From the NCBI GenBank assembly GCA_002413385.1, contig DHWW01000230.1, forward strand, positions 1-8,955: a DNA stretch of 8,955 bases. Reading direction: 5' to 3'. The DNA is from Granulicella sp. UBA5172 (lineage in GTDB: Bacteria; Acidobacteriota; Terriglobia; Terriglobales; Acidobacteriaceae). The position numbers and the translations under genes are program-made. This document shows, in pieces, positions 1 to 6,565 of this stretch. Each line of letters opens with the position of its first letter. Position 1 is the stretch's first letter. The notes below the pieces were generated by a model. It had not been told where the DNA came from, made no database searches, and was given only the letters and a program-made list of their open reading frames with translations.

Positions 1-8
1 AGGAATGA

Positions 9-371
9 CAATCTACAGAACTATCGGGACTTGACTCAACACACACCCGCCTTGGCGGTGCAGGGCAGTCGCAGAACTACTTTAATGCTGGGGCCTTCCG
101 ACCGAGCCGCGCATTCGAACTCGGAAATGTGCCGCGTTCTGCCGCGCTGCTTCGTTCCCCGCTCGCCTTCCAGGATGACCTCTCGGCTATCAAGGACTTC
201 AATATCCACGATTCCATCCATCTTGAGTTCCGCCTGGAGGCATTCAATCTACTCAATAAGGTACAGTTCGGTTTCCCAAACACGACAGTTGGTTCTTCCA
301 CTTTCGGCTATATCACATCGCAAGCGAATTTGCCCAGAAACGTGCAAGCCGCGTTGAAACTGTACTTCTAA
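9..371 (+). CDS. TonB-dependent receptor, C-terminal end (partial; Oar-like)
   Basis: This is the last ~120 residues of an outer-membrane TonB-dependent receptor of the large Acidobacteriota type that carries an N-terminal carboxypeptidase-regulatory-like domain. Such receptors import or bind oligosaccharides using TonB energy. Visible hallmarks, in order, are NYFNAGAF, a GNVPRS turn, an LEFRLEAFNLLN strand, FGYITSQANLPRNVQAALKL, and a terminal aromatic in KLYF, the usual C-terminal beta-barrel signature read by the BAM machinery. Only the 3' end is in the window. The frame carries a TGA at 6-8, and residues in another frame just upstream (NDNLQNYR at ~7-30) also look receptor-like, so there may be a frameshift in the first 60 bases. 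The terminator-like hairpin after the stop and the glycosidase gene downstream on the same strand fit a polysaccharide-utilisation locus. Family identity is confident; intactness is not. Confidence 0.85.
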   Translation, partial: QSTELSGLDSTHTRLGGAGQSQNYFNAGAFRPSRAFELGNVPRSAALLRSPLAFQDDLSAIKDFNIHDSIHLEFRLEAFNLLNKVQFGFPNTTVGSSTFGYITSQANLPRNVQAALKLYF

Positions 372-393
372 TAGGCACAGCCCTTCCTCAAAC

Positions 394-434
394 GGGTGAT
401 CTGTCGGCGGCATTTTTCCGGTGACAGATCACCC
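394..434 (+). terminator. Terminator-like hairpin after the receptor gene
   Basis: A perfect 12-bp inverted repeat, GGGTGATCTGTC at 394-405 and its complement at 423-434, encloses a 17-nt loop. The loop holds a further CGG/CCG pairing and a run of five T. It starts 23 nt after the receptor stop codon. There is no T-tract after the 3' arm, so it may be a transcript-end stabiliser or bidirectional attenuator rather than a textbook intrinsic terminator. Confidence 0.6.
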
Positions 435-757
435 CGCATTCCAGTGGTGAATTCGAATCGTCCATCTAGTGTAGGGGTATTATTTCCCTGCTGTTATCAC
501 AACAATAGAATGCTTCGTCGACAGGGATCGCCGCCTGAAGCCGTAGAGAGGGCGTGACTCGGTATCACCTGAAACTCTTTTCATTGATATCTGTAGGGAG
601 GCGGGCGATCAAGACTATAAAACGAAATTCAACTGGTTCACATCCTCGATCTATCCGCGTGCCGCGGCCGGGGCGTATGGCATGGTAAGCAGATGAATCG
701 CCGAGGGCAGCTTTCGCTTGATGGCGCATACATATGCCAATGTCGTTCGGGCGTGAA

Positions 758-784
758 TTGTCCCAATATCTCGACAGCTATAAC
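758..784 (+). promoter_or_regulatory. Weak sigma70-like promoter candidate for the glycosidase
   Basis: TTGTCC at 758-763 and TATAAC at 779-784 resemble -35 and -10 boxes, but the spacer is only 15 nt, shorter than the preferred 17. Position fits: it lies upstream of a hairpin and repeat that would form the 5' leader of the gene starting at 947. This is motif matching only. Confidence 0.25.
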
Positions 785-789
785 AAGAG

Positions 790-809
790 CTCTCTGATGA
801 GTTAGAGAG
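790..809 (+). promoter_or_regulatory. Short leader hairpin
   Basis: CTCTCT at 790-795 pairs with AGAGAG at 804-809 around an 8-nt loop. The pyrimidine arm could also pair with the GA-rich repeat at 837-856, giving two alternative folds in the leader. Function is unknown. Confidence 0.3.
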
Positions 810-836
810 GATTTGGAGATGAAGAAGCACCAGTTT

Positions 837-866
837 AGAGAAGAGAAGAGAAGAGAAGATAAGATC
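837..866 (+). repeat. Pentanucleotide microsatellite, (AGAGA)x4 plus two degenerate units
   Basis: Four exact AGAGA units run from 837 to 856, followed by AGATA and AGATC. Such short tandem repeats can change copy number by slipped-strand mispairing. This one lies 80-110 nt before the start codon of the glycosidase, in its probable untranslated leader, so length changes would alter leader structure rather than the reading frame. Confidence 0.8.
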
Positions 867-946
867 AATGGAATCTCGCGAAAGACTAGACTTGATAAGC
901 ATTTTCTAGTGTCTTGGACGGACGGCTGTGCCGACGGAAAGAGAAT

Positions 947-2188
947 ATGGACAGACGCAATTTCATCTCAAAAGGTGTGGGTACTGTGGTTGCAGGCTCA
1001 TGGACAGCAGGACAAACCCTGTTTGCAAACGGAGTCATTCCCGCTCGGTCGGCCTTCACGAATTTGGGCGCGACTCGAGGTGGGCGAAAGGCTCTCGATC
1101 GCCACCGCTTCGGCGTAAATTACACTCCGTCACACAATTGGTGGTTCTGCTGGAACGATTGGAACACCGATCCCATTAAGCGAGACTTGGATGCCATCGC
1201 AGCTCTGGGAGCGGATCATCTTCGCATCCTGCTTATCTGGCCCTACTTCCAGCCCAATCCGACGTGGGTGAGTCCCGCGCACCTGGAACGATTGAACCAA
1301 CTGCTTACGCTTATGGACGAGCGCAACCTGGACGCGGTTGTGACCGTGTTCACCGGTCAGTTGAGTGGCTGGTACTTTCTGCCGCCCTTCAACCAGCCAG
1401 CATCGGCCTTCTATACCGACGACGCGATCTGGAACGCTCAGGAACTCTTCATCCGTGAACTAGCGCGCCTGATGAAGCCGCATAAAAATATTATTGGTTT
1501 TGACTTAGGCAATGAGCTCAACACGTGCTGGAGAGCGGAGCCAGCGGCTGGCGACGCTTGGATGGCTAGGATGTTCTCGCTCATGGAGTCCGTCTATCCC
1601 GATGGCCTTCACGTGAACGGTGTGGATCAACAGCCGTGGTTTGACTTGACGACCTTCTCCCCACATGCCCTGGCCTCCAGGCCCTTCCCGATCATGCACT
1701 GCTATCCGTACTGGTCGGGCGCATTAAAGTATGGCGGCCCCATGGATCCCCCGAGCACCAGACTTCTAGCTGCGATGGCAACACTGATTCGGTCGTATGC
1801 CGGCGATCCCCAGAAGCCGGTGTGGGCCGGGGAGTTCAATACCTGCATTGAATCATTGACTGCAAAGCAACAAGCAGAGTGGCTGGAGAAGGCAGTCCTA
1901 GCGGCCATTGATGCTGGAGTGAGCTGGTTCACCTACTGGGACAGTCACGATGTAGACCGTAGGTTCGGGTTCAACCCGCTGGAATATAGCCTCGGACTAC
2001 TCACGAACGATGGAAGAGTCAAGGAGCAAGGGAGGGTGTTTAAACAGCTAGCTGATTCTTATAGAGGAAAACCTGTTGTGTTTCCTACTACGGCTCCTCC
2101 GTCCCCGCCTGTCAATCAGAACGCAACCGCCTCTTGGCAATGGATGTTGGACTGGCTGGGATGGACACCCAAGAATGCAGCGAAATAG
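947..2188 (+). CDS. Tat-exported clan GH-A glycoside hydrolase, GH5-like
   Basis: The predicted product is a 413-residue (beta/alpha)8-barrel retaining glycosidase that hydrolyses beta-linked polysaccharide outside the cytoplasm. The ATG at 947 is preferred over the upstream in-frame TTG at 914 because it begins a twin-arginine signal (RRNFISK at residues 3-9, then a hydrophobic stretch) and follows GGAAAGAG at 936-943. The acid/base is probably E190 in FDLGNELN and the nucleophile E296 in VWAGEFNT. An HCYPYW motif between them and WFTYWDSHD after the nucleophile fit the usual substrate-binding aromatic positions. Mannanase, glucanase and other GH5 or neighbouring GH-A specificities cannot be told apart here. 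The TonB receptor upstream on the same strand suggests a polysaccharide-utilisation locus. The gene looks intact, with no frameshift. Exact family number is uncertain. Confidence 0.82.
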   Translation: MDRRNFISKGVGTVVAGSWTAGQTLFANGVIPARSAFTNLGATRGGRKALDRHRFGVNYTPSHNWWFCWNDWNTDPIKRDLDAIAALGADHLRILLIWPYFQPNPTWVSPAHLERLNQLLTLMDERNLDAVVTVFTGQLSGWYFLPPFNQPASAFYTDDAIWNAQELFIRELARLMKPHKNIIGFDLGNELNTCWRAEPAAGDAWMARMFSLMESVYPDGLHVNGVDQQPWFDLTTFSPHALASRPFPIMHCYPYWSGALKYGGPMDPPSTRLLAAMATLIRSYAGDPQKPVWAGEFNTCIESLTAKQQAEWLEKAVLAAIDAGVSWFTYWDSHDVDRRFGFNPLEYSLGLLTNDGRVKEQGRVFKQLADSYRGKPVVFPTTAPPSPPVNQNATASWQWMLDWLGWTPKNAAK

Positions 2189-2455
2189 AGACCGACTTGA
2201 TAGGCTGGCAAAAGGCAACGCCCCTTTCACGATTTGGGCTGGCCATTTCCAATTTGCTCGGAGGTCACTGTTAAAAAGCCGGTTATGAGTCAAATTGTTC
2301 TGGCTGAGTCGGTGCCGCGGCTGCGCATTTCCGGAGAATTCCTGGACTAAGGAACGCGCATCGCTGCATGCACTTGTGCAGAGAGCAGATACTACTCCCC
2401 GCTTTTTGATCAATATTTCAAAGCTCGCCGCTGACTCTAGCAACATACTCCTCAT

Positions 2456-2475
2456 AAACGGCTTACTCCGTTTTT
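2456..2475 (+). terminator. Possible weak intrinsic terminator
   Basis: AAACGG at 2456-2461 pairs with CCGTTT at 2468-2473 around a 6-nt loop, and the 3' side runs into five consecutive T. The stem is short and only partly GC, and it lies 268 nt after the glycosidase stop, so the assignment is tentative. Confidence 0.3.
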
Positions 2476-2536
2476 GATAGTCTGCAATTCATTTTCTAAG
2501 ACCACAACACCTAGCCATATTTTGTCGCTGACTCAG

Positions 2537-2555
2537 GAGTTGACTTTGTCAACTC
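2537..2555. repeat. Perfect 8-bp palindrome with 3-nt loop beside the IS end
   Basis: GAGTTGAC at 2537-2544 and GTCAACTC at 2548-2555 flank TTT. There is no T-tract after it. It lies 15 bp outside the presumed left end of the ISAs1 remnant and could be a target-site structure, an operator or chance. Confidence 0.45.
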
Positions 2556-2570
2556 GGCTTGGGTTCATCC

Positions 2571-2825
2571 CAGGGCAGACGCATCTTAATTGCTATATGC
2601 TTAGCGGTTTTGGCGGGCTGAGATGGGGAGATGGACAGTCCCCTGAAATACTTTGCTGAGTTGCGTGATCCGCGGGTTGAGCGGACGCGGGAACATCTTC
2701 TGGAAGAGATACTTTTGATCAGCATCGCGGCGATTTTGAGCGGTGCCAACGGATGGAACGAGATCGAAGACTACGGCCACTCCAAGATCGAGTGGTTCAA
2801 GAGTTTTCTGACGCTTCCGGGTGGG
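2571..2825 (+). mobile_element. ISAs1-family element, left-end remnant
   Basis: The remnant comprises the probable left terminus (starting CAGGGCAGACGCATC at 2571, similar to termini I associate with ISAs1-type elements), a 60-nt leader and the first 65 codons of the transposase. Homology stops at ~2823-2825, where the sequence becomes the reverse-oriented aminopeptidase fragment. The right end and the rest of the transposase are absent from the window. The exact terminus is inferred. Confidence 0.65.
2631..2825 (+). pseudogene. ISAs1-family transposase, N-terminal fragment
   Basis: Residues 1-65 match the start of ISAs1/H-repeat-associated transposases (the DDE_Tnp_1-associated N-terminal domain): YFAELRDPRVERTREH at 7-22, then ILSGANGWNEIEDYG at 35-49, then WFKSFLTLPGG at 55-65. 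The family continues with an IPSHDTF-like stretch and a DDE catalytic domain, for a total near 370-400 residues; all of that is missing. The open frame runs on to 3098, but those residues are antisense to the aminopeptidase gene and are not transposase. The start ATG at 2631 directly follows a GGGGAG ribosome-binding site. The fragment cannot transpose by itself. Confidence 0.85.
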
Positions 2826-3281
2826 CACAAACAAAGTGTAGAAGTATTCATTGCCATCGTCTTTGTCTTCATACCGTGTGATTGCCTTCCCGGAGGGAGC
2901 CGCATTGCTAATGAATGCGAGCGTGAGGGTGTTCTGGCCGACGATGGCCGGCAGATTGAGATGACCATTCTCGAGCTCCTTCGGTATCGGATGACCATTG
3001 AGCGTGGCGGACTGAAGCACACCGTCGCGATAGTCGATGGAAAGATCGCCGGCTGTCCTGCTTTCGAAGGTAAGCGTTTCGGTGCCGGCAACAGCTGACT
3101 CATGTTCCTTGAGTGTGAAGGAGAGCCGATAGCGGATATTTGAGAGGCGAGCGGCGCGGGCCGCGGCCAAGTCGCGGGAGACGGCGGGTTCCGTGGGAGT
3201 CGCCATGGCTGCATTTGGGACGGCGAGCAGGATCGCGGTTGCTAACAGATTTCGGGTGCGGGTTCCGCTCAAGATCGGCAT
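2823..3281 (-). pseudogene. M1 family aminopeptidase, N-terminal fragment
   Basis: The first ~153 residues of an exported M1 (aminopeptidase N-type) zinc peptidase remain. A Sec signal peptide is visible (basic RTR at 8-10, hydrophobic core, cleavage likely after NAAMA at ~27). The N-terminal beta-domain follows with RYRLSFTLKEH at 50-60, GTETLTF at 66-72, and the highly conserved segment SGKAITRYEDKDDGNEYFYT to FVP at 151-153. The next family residues would lead into a FPCFDQP segment, but the sequence switches to antisense ISAs1 transposase. The open frame continues to 2601 without homology. The GAMEN and HExxH catalytic motifs and roughly 700 residues are lost, so no activity is expected. 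No strong Shine-Dalgarno precedes the ATG at 3281. Confidence 0.85.
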
Positions 3282-3505
3282 CGGTTATTAGTCATGCTAT
3301 CTGATTTGGGAAATCTGGCTGAAAGGTCCGGGTTCGGCGCGAGGCAAGGCGTGCCGGCGGTCCTTGCCCATCTTCAGTTGCGCCTAGAGCGTTTCGCGTT
3401 ACTGATCTCTACGTCGTTGCGGAGTGGGATATACGATCATCCAGCAGACCTCCAGCATCTTCCTCGCCAACGATGTGCGTTACACCGGAGGCTTACCATT
3501 AACGT

Positions 3506-3775
3506 ATGGCCCAGGGACCGGTCACGATCTTCGACAAATCCACGATCCAGTCCTTCAGCCTGGACGAAGCCGTAATTTTCGACAACTTCTACCGCTCCAA
3601 CATCCCGCCGGTCTTCCTCGTGGAGTGCCTGGCAGACCTCGAACGCGACAAACGACTGATGAGGTCCACGCCGGAGCAGCTCGTCGGCGCCCTCGCAGAG
3701 AAGACTCCCGATATGCAAGCGTCGGCCAATGTCTTCCATCTCGACATCCTCAAAGGTGCCCTCCTTCTCCCTCTG
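3506..3775 (+). pseudogene. Unrecognised conserved protein, N-terminal fragment
   Basis: The protein begins MAQGPVTIFDKSTIQSFSLD and continues with FDNFYRSNIPPVFLVECLADLE (residues ~25-46) and TPEQLVGALAEKTPDMQAS. It resembles a widespread uncharacterised family I know only as hypothetical proteins that open with a similar VTIFDKST stretch; the acidic residue after a short strand is reminiscent of PIN-like nuclease folds, but that is speculation. Resemblance ends near residue 88, where the DNA passes into the inverted IS91-type terminus; the open frame ends at 3805. The gene was probably cut by that mobile-element junction. A GGAGG lies 13 nt before the ATG, farther than usual. Confidence 0.5.
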
Positions 3776-3779
3776 TGGA

Positions 3780-3919
3780 CAACCTACTCTGCGACAAGGA
3801 CCTAACTCAACGCCACTATCGCCCGCACAGCCCCACGCGAAAGCGTCCGCCGCCCCAGCGGCTTCGTTCAAGTCGGCTTTTCGGAAACTTCAGCCATTCA
3901 CTCCAAACTGACCACTACC
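3780..3919 (-). mobile_element. IS91-type element end, inverted partial copy
   Basis: The reverse complement of 3780-3919 aligns almost without gaps to 6421-6560, with roughly four in five bases identical by eye; one shared core is TGAAGTTTCCGAAAAG. In the right-hand copy this is the non-coding terminus and leader in front of an IS91-associated tyrosine recombinase. Here homology fades just before the recombinase start, and no recombinase codons follow. It is therefore a stranded terminus whose lost element body lay to the left. Confidence 0.75.
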
Positions 3920-4003
3920 GACTTTTCGGGTACTGCGGGCACTCGCTCGATAGCCACAGCGACACGCGATGCAGCGCCATCCCATGTTCCTGGATAACAG
4001 GTT

Positions 4004-5278
4004 TCAAGCGAATTGGTTGAGATCCATGCCTAGCGTGTAAGTTTCACCGTGGAGGAGGAGGTCTTCCCAGGTGACCTCGTGCTGCAGGTACCCGGCGGAG
4101 CGACCGAGCATGCAGCTAAGCGACGTCTCGACGCCTGCGGCGATCTGGTTATGGGAACGACCTGAGGTGATGCTTTCGATGAAGGTACGGTCCTTGTCGC
4201 GGTCGGCGAAGGCCAGGTTGTCGGAGAAGCTACCGTTGGCGGCAAACTTGCCGGAGTCGGTGGTGGGGCTGGCTGCAGAGTCCTGCCATGTCCAGGCCTG
4301 CGCGCCAAGGATCTGGACGGGGCCTGAGTAGGGTACGGTGGCCGAGCCAGCGGCACCGTAGAGACGGAGGCCCGCATCGAAGCCACCATAGTCGCCAAAC
4401 TGCGTGGACGAAAAGGAGAGATGCACATTCTCCGGGTAGACGAAGTCCACCTGGTAGTTGTCCCAACAGTCGCCGGCATGGGTGAGGATGTTGCGGCCCC
4501 CGGTAGCAGTGGCCTTCAGGGGATGAGCGCCGAGCAGCCAGTTGCAGAGGTCGATGATGTGGATGTTCTGCTCGACAAGGATGTCGCCGGAGAGAGCGCG
4601 GTCCCAGAGCCAATTGCGGAGCCGGAGCTCGTCGGCGGAGGCGCCTTGACGAAACTTCTCCTTCGAAGCGGGCGCGTTATAGTTGGCCGAAACGGAGGCG
4701 ATCTTGCCGAGGGCGCCCGCTTGAATCCTCTGGGCGATGGCGGCGATCGGCGGCGCGCTGCGGCATTGGAAGCCGACTTCGACACTCTGCATGGGCTTCA
4801 CGCGTTTGGATATTTCGAGCGCCTGCCGGGCCTGCGCGACATCGATGCCAATGGGCTTTTCGCAGTAGACGTGTTTGCCGGAGGCGACGGCAGCCTCTAG
4901 ATGCTGTACGTGGAAGAAGGGCGGCGTGGAGATCTGGATGAGGTCGATGTCGGGCGAGCCGGCGAGTTGCTCGAAGGCGCGGGGGCCGTGGAAGAGGAGC
5001 TTGCTACTGATGGGCTGACGACCCAGGGTCGCGTTGAGCTGATCAAAGTGGCTGCGGCCAGCGGCAAGCTGATCGGGAAAGAGATCGGCGAGCGCTACCA
5101 CCTGCGCGGTCGTGTTCTGCGAGAACGACGTCGAGACTACAGTGCCGCGAGAGCCGCAGCCAAGCAGACCGAGACGGACGGCGGAGTTTGCCTGGTACCC
5201 GAAAGCGGTGCTGGGCTTCAAAAGGAGAAGGCCCGAGGCGGCTGCGGACCCTGTCTGGAGAAACTGGCGACGATTCAT
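4004..5278 (-). CDS. Tat-exported Gfo/Idh/MocA family oxidoreductase
   Basis: The product is a 424-residue NAD(P)-dependent oxidoreductase probably acting on a sugar or inositol-like substrate in the periplasm. It starts with a twin-arginine signal (NRRQFLQ at 2-8, then a hydrophobic stretch to ~27). The Rossmann domain shows GLLGCGSRG (nucleotide loop, residues 37-45), STPPFFH at 117-123, and the hallmark EKP at 140-142 in HVYCEKPIG. The C-terminal alpha/beta domain begins near 160 and includes NIHIIDLCNWLLG. The ATG at 5278 is chosen because it begins the Tat signal and follows GCGAGG four bases upstream; the in-frame extension to 5422 has no homology and overlaps the preceding gene. It is the second gene of an operon, 52 nt after the TIM-barrel gene. 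Substrate cannot be deduced. It looks intact. Confidence 0.88.
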   Translation of the reverse strand: MNRRQFLQTGSAAASGLLLLKPSTAFGYQANSAVRLGLLGCGSRGTVVSTSFSQNTTAQVVALADLFPDQLAAGRSHFDQLNATLGRQPISSKLLFHGPRAFEQLAGSPDIDLIQISTPPFFHVQHLEAAVASGKHVYCEKPIGIDVAQARQALEISKRVKPMQSVEVGFQCRSAPPIAAIAQRIQAGALGKIASVSANYNAPASKEKFRQGASADELRLRNWLWDRALSGDILVEQNIHIIDLCNWLLGAHPLKATATGGRNILTHAGDCWDNYQVDFVYPENVHLSFSSTQFGDYGGFDAGLRLYGAAGSATVPYSGPVQILGAQAWTWQDSAASPTTDSGKFAANGSFSDNLAFADRDKDRTFIESITSGRSHNQIAAGVETSLSCMLGRSAGYLQHEVTWEDLLLHGETYTLGMDLNQFA

Positions 5279-5330
5279 TTGACCTCGCTTTAGCGTGGTG
5301 CGGCGGAGACAGTCTGGATGGACGAAGAAG

Positions 5331-6266
5331 TCACGCAAGAACATCGCGGAGGATGTTTTCCAGGTAGACCTTTTCCTGTCGGACGTCTTCGATCTGTTGC
5401 GGACCGGAGGTTTCGCGCTCAATGGTAACAGCCCCAGCGTAGCCCAGGCGATGGAGTTTGGTGAGGACCTCTTTGAAGTTGACCAGCCCTTTGCCGATAA
5501 GGACCTCTTCGCCGAGTTTGCTGGGGTCGGTGGGCCAGCGGCCGTCCTTGGCGTGGATGCTGCGGACGTGCGGGCCGAGGATATCTACGGCGTCGACCGG
5601 GTTGGCCTTGCCATAAAGGATGAGATTGGCGGTGTCGAGGCCGACCGCGAGGTTGGGCATAGCGACATCGCGAAGCATGCGGGACATGGTGGTCGGGGTC
5701 TCCTGGCCGGTCTCCATGAGGAAATGCTGACCATTGCCCTGGCAGATGCTTGCGACCTCCCGGATCGCTTCGACGGCCTGGGGATAGAGCGGGTCGGCAG
5801 GATCTTCAGGAATGAAGCCGCAGTGGGTCTGTACCTGCAGGATGCCAAGCTGCTTTGCAAAGCCGGAGACTTGTCTGAGGGCATCGATGCGCGCGACGCG
5901 GGTCCCAGGCGGGACGAGACCAATGGTTGAGGGGCCTTCGGTGAAGTTCCATTCGAGTTTCCCTGGGCCAACGACCTCTACTGCAGTGACGGCGAGATCG
6001 TACTTTGCAATCAGATCGCGAAACTGGCTGACGACTGCGGGCGTGAAACCGCCGATGTAGTCATCGAGCGAAAGGAAGCAATTGTCGAAGCCGAGCTCTC
6101 GTACTCGGCGGAAATGCTCCTCGGGAGCACTAAAGGGAACGATTAGGAGGCCGACGTCCATGGGTTTGATCGGTGCGGGCGGCGCCATGGGAAGCGCTGC
6201 GAGTGAAGGTACAGCCTGCGCGAGCGTTGTGGCGGCTGCGAAGCTTATGAAGTCTCTCCGATTCAT
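5331..6266 (-). CDS. Tat-exported xylose isomerase-like TIM-barrel protein
   Basis: This 311-residue protein is of the sugar phosphate isomerase/epimerase superfamily (AP endonuclease 2-type barrel), which interconverts keto-sugars with a divalent metal. A Tat-type signal opens it (NRRDFIS at 2-8, hydrophobic to ~25). Probable metal ligands by family spacing are E185 in METGQE, D211 in VGLDTANL, H238 in RSIHAKDG and E283 in TIERET. The length fits the family plus a signal peptide. The ATG at 6266 follows AAAGGACAGG a few bases upstream. It is the first gene of a two-gene operon with the Gfo/Idh oxidoreductase, a pairing common in Acidobacteriota and Planctomycetota sugar loci, suggesting sequential action on one sugar derivative. 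Export of both products implies a periplasmic pathway. Substrate is unknown; no frameshift is seen. Confidence 0.87.
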   Translation of the reverse strand: MNRRDFISFAAATTLAQAVPSLAALPMAPPAPIKPMDVGLLIVPFSAPEEHFRRVRELGFDNCFLSLDDYIGGFTPAVVSQFRDLIAKYDLAVTAVEVVGPGKLEWNFTEGPSTIGLVPPGTRVARIDALRQVSGFAKQLGILQVQTHCGFIPEDPADPLYPQAVEAIREVASICQGNGQHFLMETGQETPTTMSRMLRDVAMPNLAVGLDTANLILYGKANPVDAVDILGPHVRSIHAKDGRWPTDPSKLGEEVLIGKGLVNFKEVLTKLHRLGYAGAVTIERETSGPQQIEDVRQEKVYLENILRDVLA

Positions 6267-6420
6267 TAACCTGTCCTTTCACTATCTCGCCATTGGGCAA
6301 TACAGGGCCACTTTGACTAGCGCAGACCGTGACGATTGATCGGCTAGTCCAGGCTCAGAGATTCTAAAGGATTTTGCCCACTCCAGGATGATCGAGAACC
6401 TGGAAGGAATTACGATCGAG

Positions 6421-6565
6421 GGTAGTGGGTCAGTTTGTAGTGAATGACTGAAGTTTCCGAAAAGCTGACTTGAACGAAGCCGCTGTGCGGCGGACGCGTT
6501 CGCGTGCGGCTGAGCGGAGGGTTGTGGCGCTGATTTAGCGTGTGTCGCAGAGAAGGAGGTTCTCT
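6421..6565 (+). mobile_element. IS91-type element terminus and recombinase leader
   Basis: This 145-bp non-coding block lies directly before the tyrosine recombinase start and is repeated, inverted and diverged, at 3780-3919. The outer boundary is set where similarity begins (GGTAGTG at 6421). IS91-group elements have no terminal inverted repeats; their two ends are different origin and termination sites, so one conserved end recurring in isolation is expected. The block ends with AAGGAGGT at 6553-6560, an excellent ribosome-binding site 5 nt before a GTG start at 6566. Confidence 0.7.

Larger units (their letters stand above)
435..946 (+). other. Intergenic leader of the glycosidase gene; no gene recognised
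   Basis: This ~510-base stretch separates the receptor from the glycosidase. I see no convincing gene, tRNA or riboswitch. A 49-codon open stretch at ~553-690 lacks a start and matches nothing I recognise. The last 190 bases hold a weak promoter-like pair, a small hairpin and a purine pentanucleotide repeat, listed separately. The long leader suggests that the glycosidase has its own promoter. Confidence 0.5.
2189..2570. other. Intergenic region with no recognised gene
   Basis: These ~380 bases between the glycosidase and the ISAs1 remnant contain only short open frames without family resemblance. They hold a weak terminator-like hairpin (2456-2475) and a perfect short palindrome (2537-2555), listed separately. 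Confidence 0.5.

Noticed and set aside
465..530. Stretch with a faint tRNA-like look (CTAGTGTAGGGGTAT)
   Set aside because: No acceptor stem, T-loop GTTCRANYC or anticodon arm could be assembled around it.
553..690. 49-codon plus-strand open stretch reading FNWFTSSIYPRAAAGAYGMV near its end
   Set aside because: It looks faintly protein-like but lacks a start codon, begins after a stop, and matches no family I recognise; length is within chance.
2048..2455. 135-codon minus-strand frame antisense to the end of the glycosidase
   Set aside because: It overlaps a confident gene in antisense, is rich in R and S as shadow frames are, and resembles no family.
3437..3871. 144-codon minus-strand frame across the hypothetical fragment and IS91 end
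   Set aside because: It crosses the junction of two unrelated segments, and the opposite strand is the one with family resemblance.
4421..5930. Long plus-strand frames (159, 130 and 211 codons) opposite the sugar operon
   Set aside because: They are GC-driven antisense shadows of the oxidoreductase and TIM-barrel genes, with valine/glycine-rich biased composition and no domain resemblance.
6382..6404. TCCAGG/CCTGGA inverted repeat upstream of the sugar operon
   Set aside because: Only 6-bp arms with an 11-nt loop, in a region without clear promoter boxes; too weak to call an operator.
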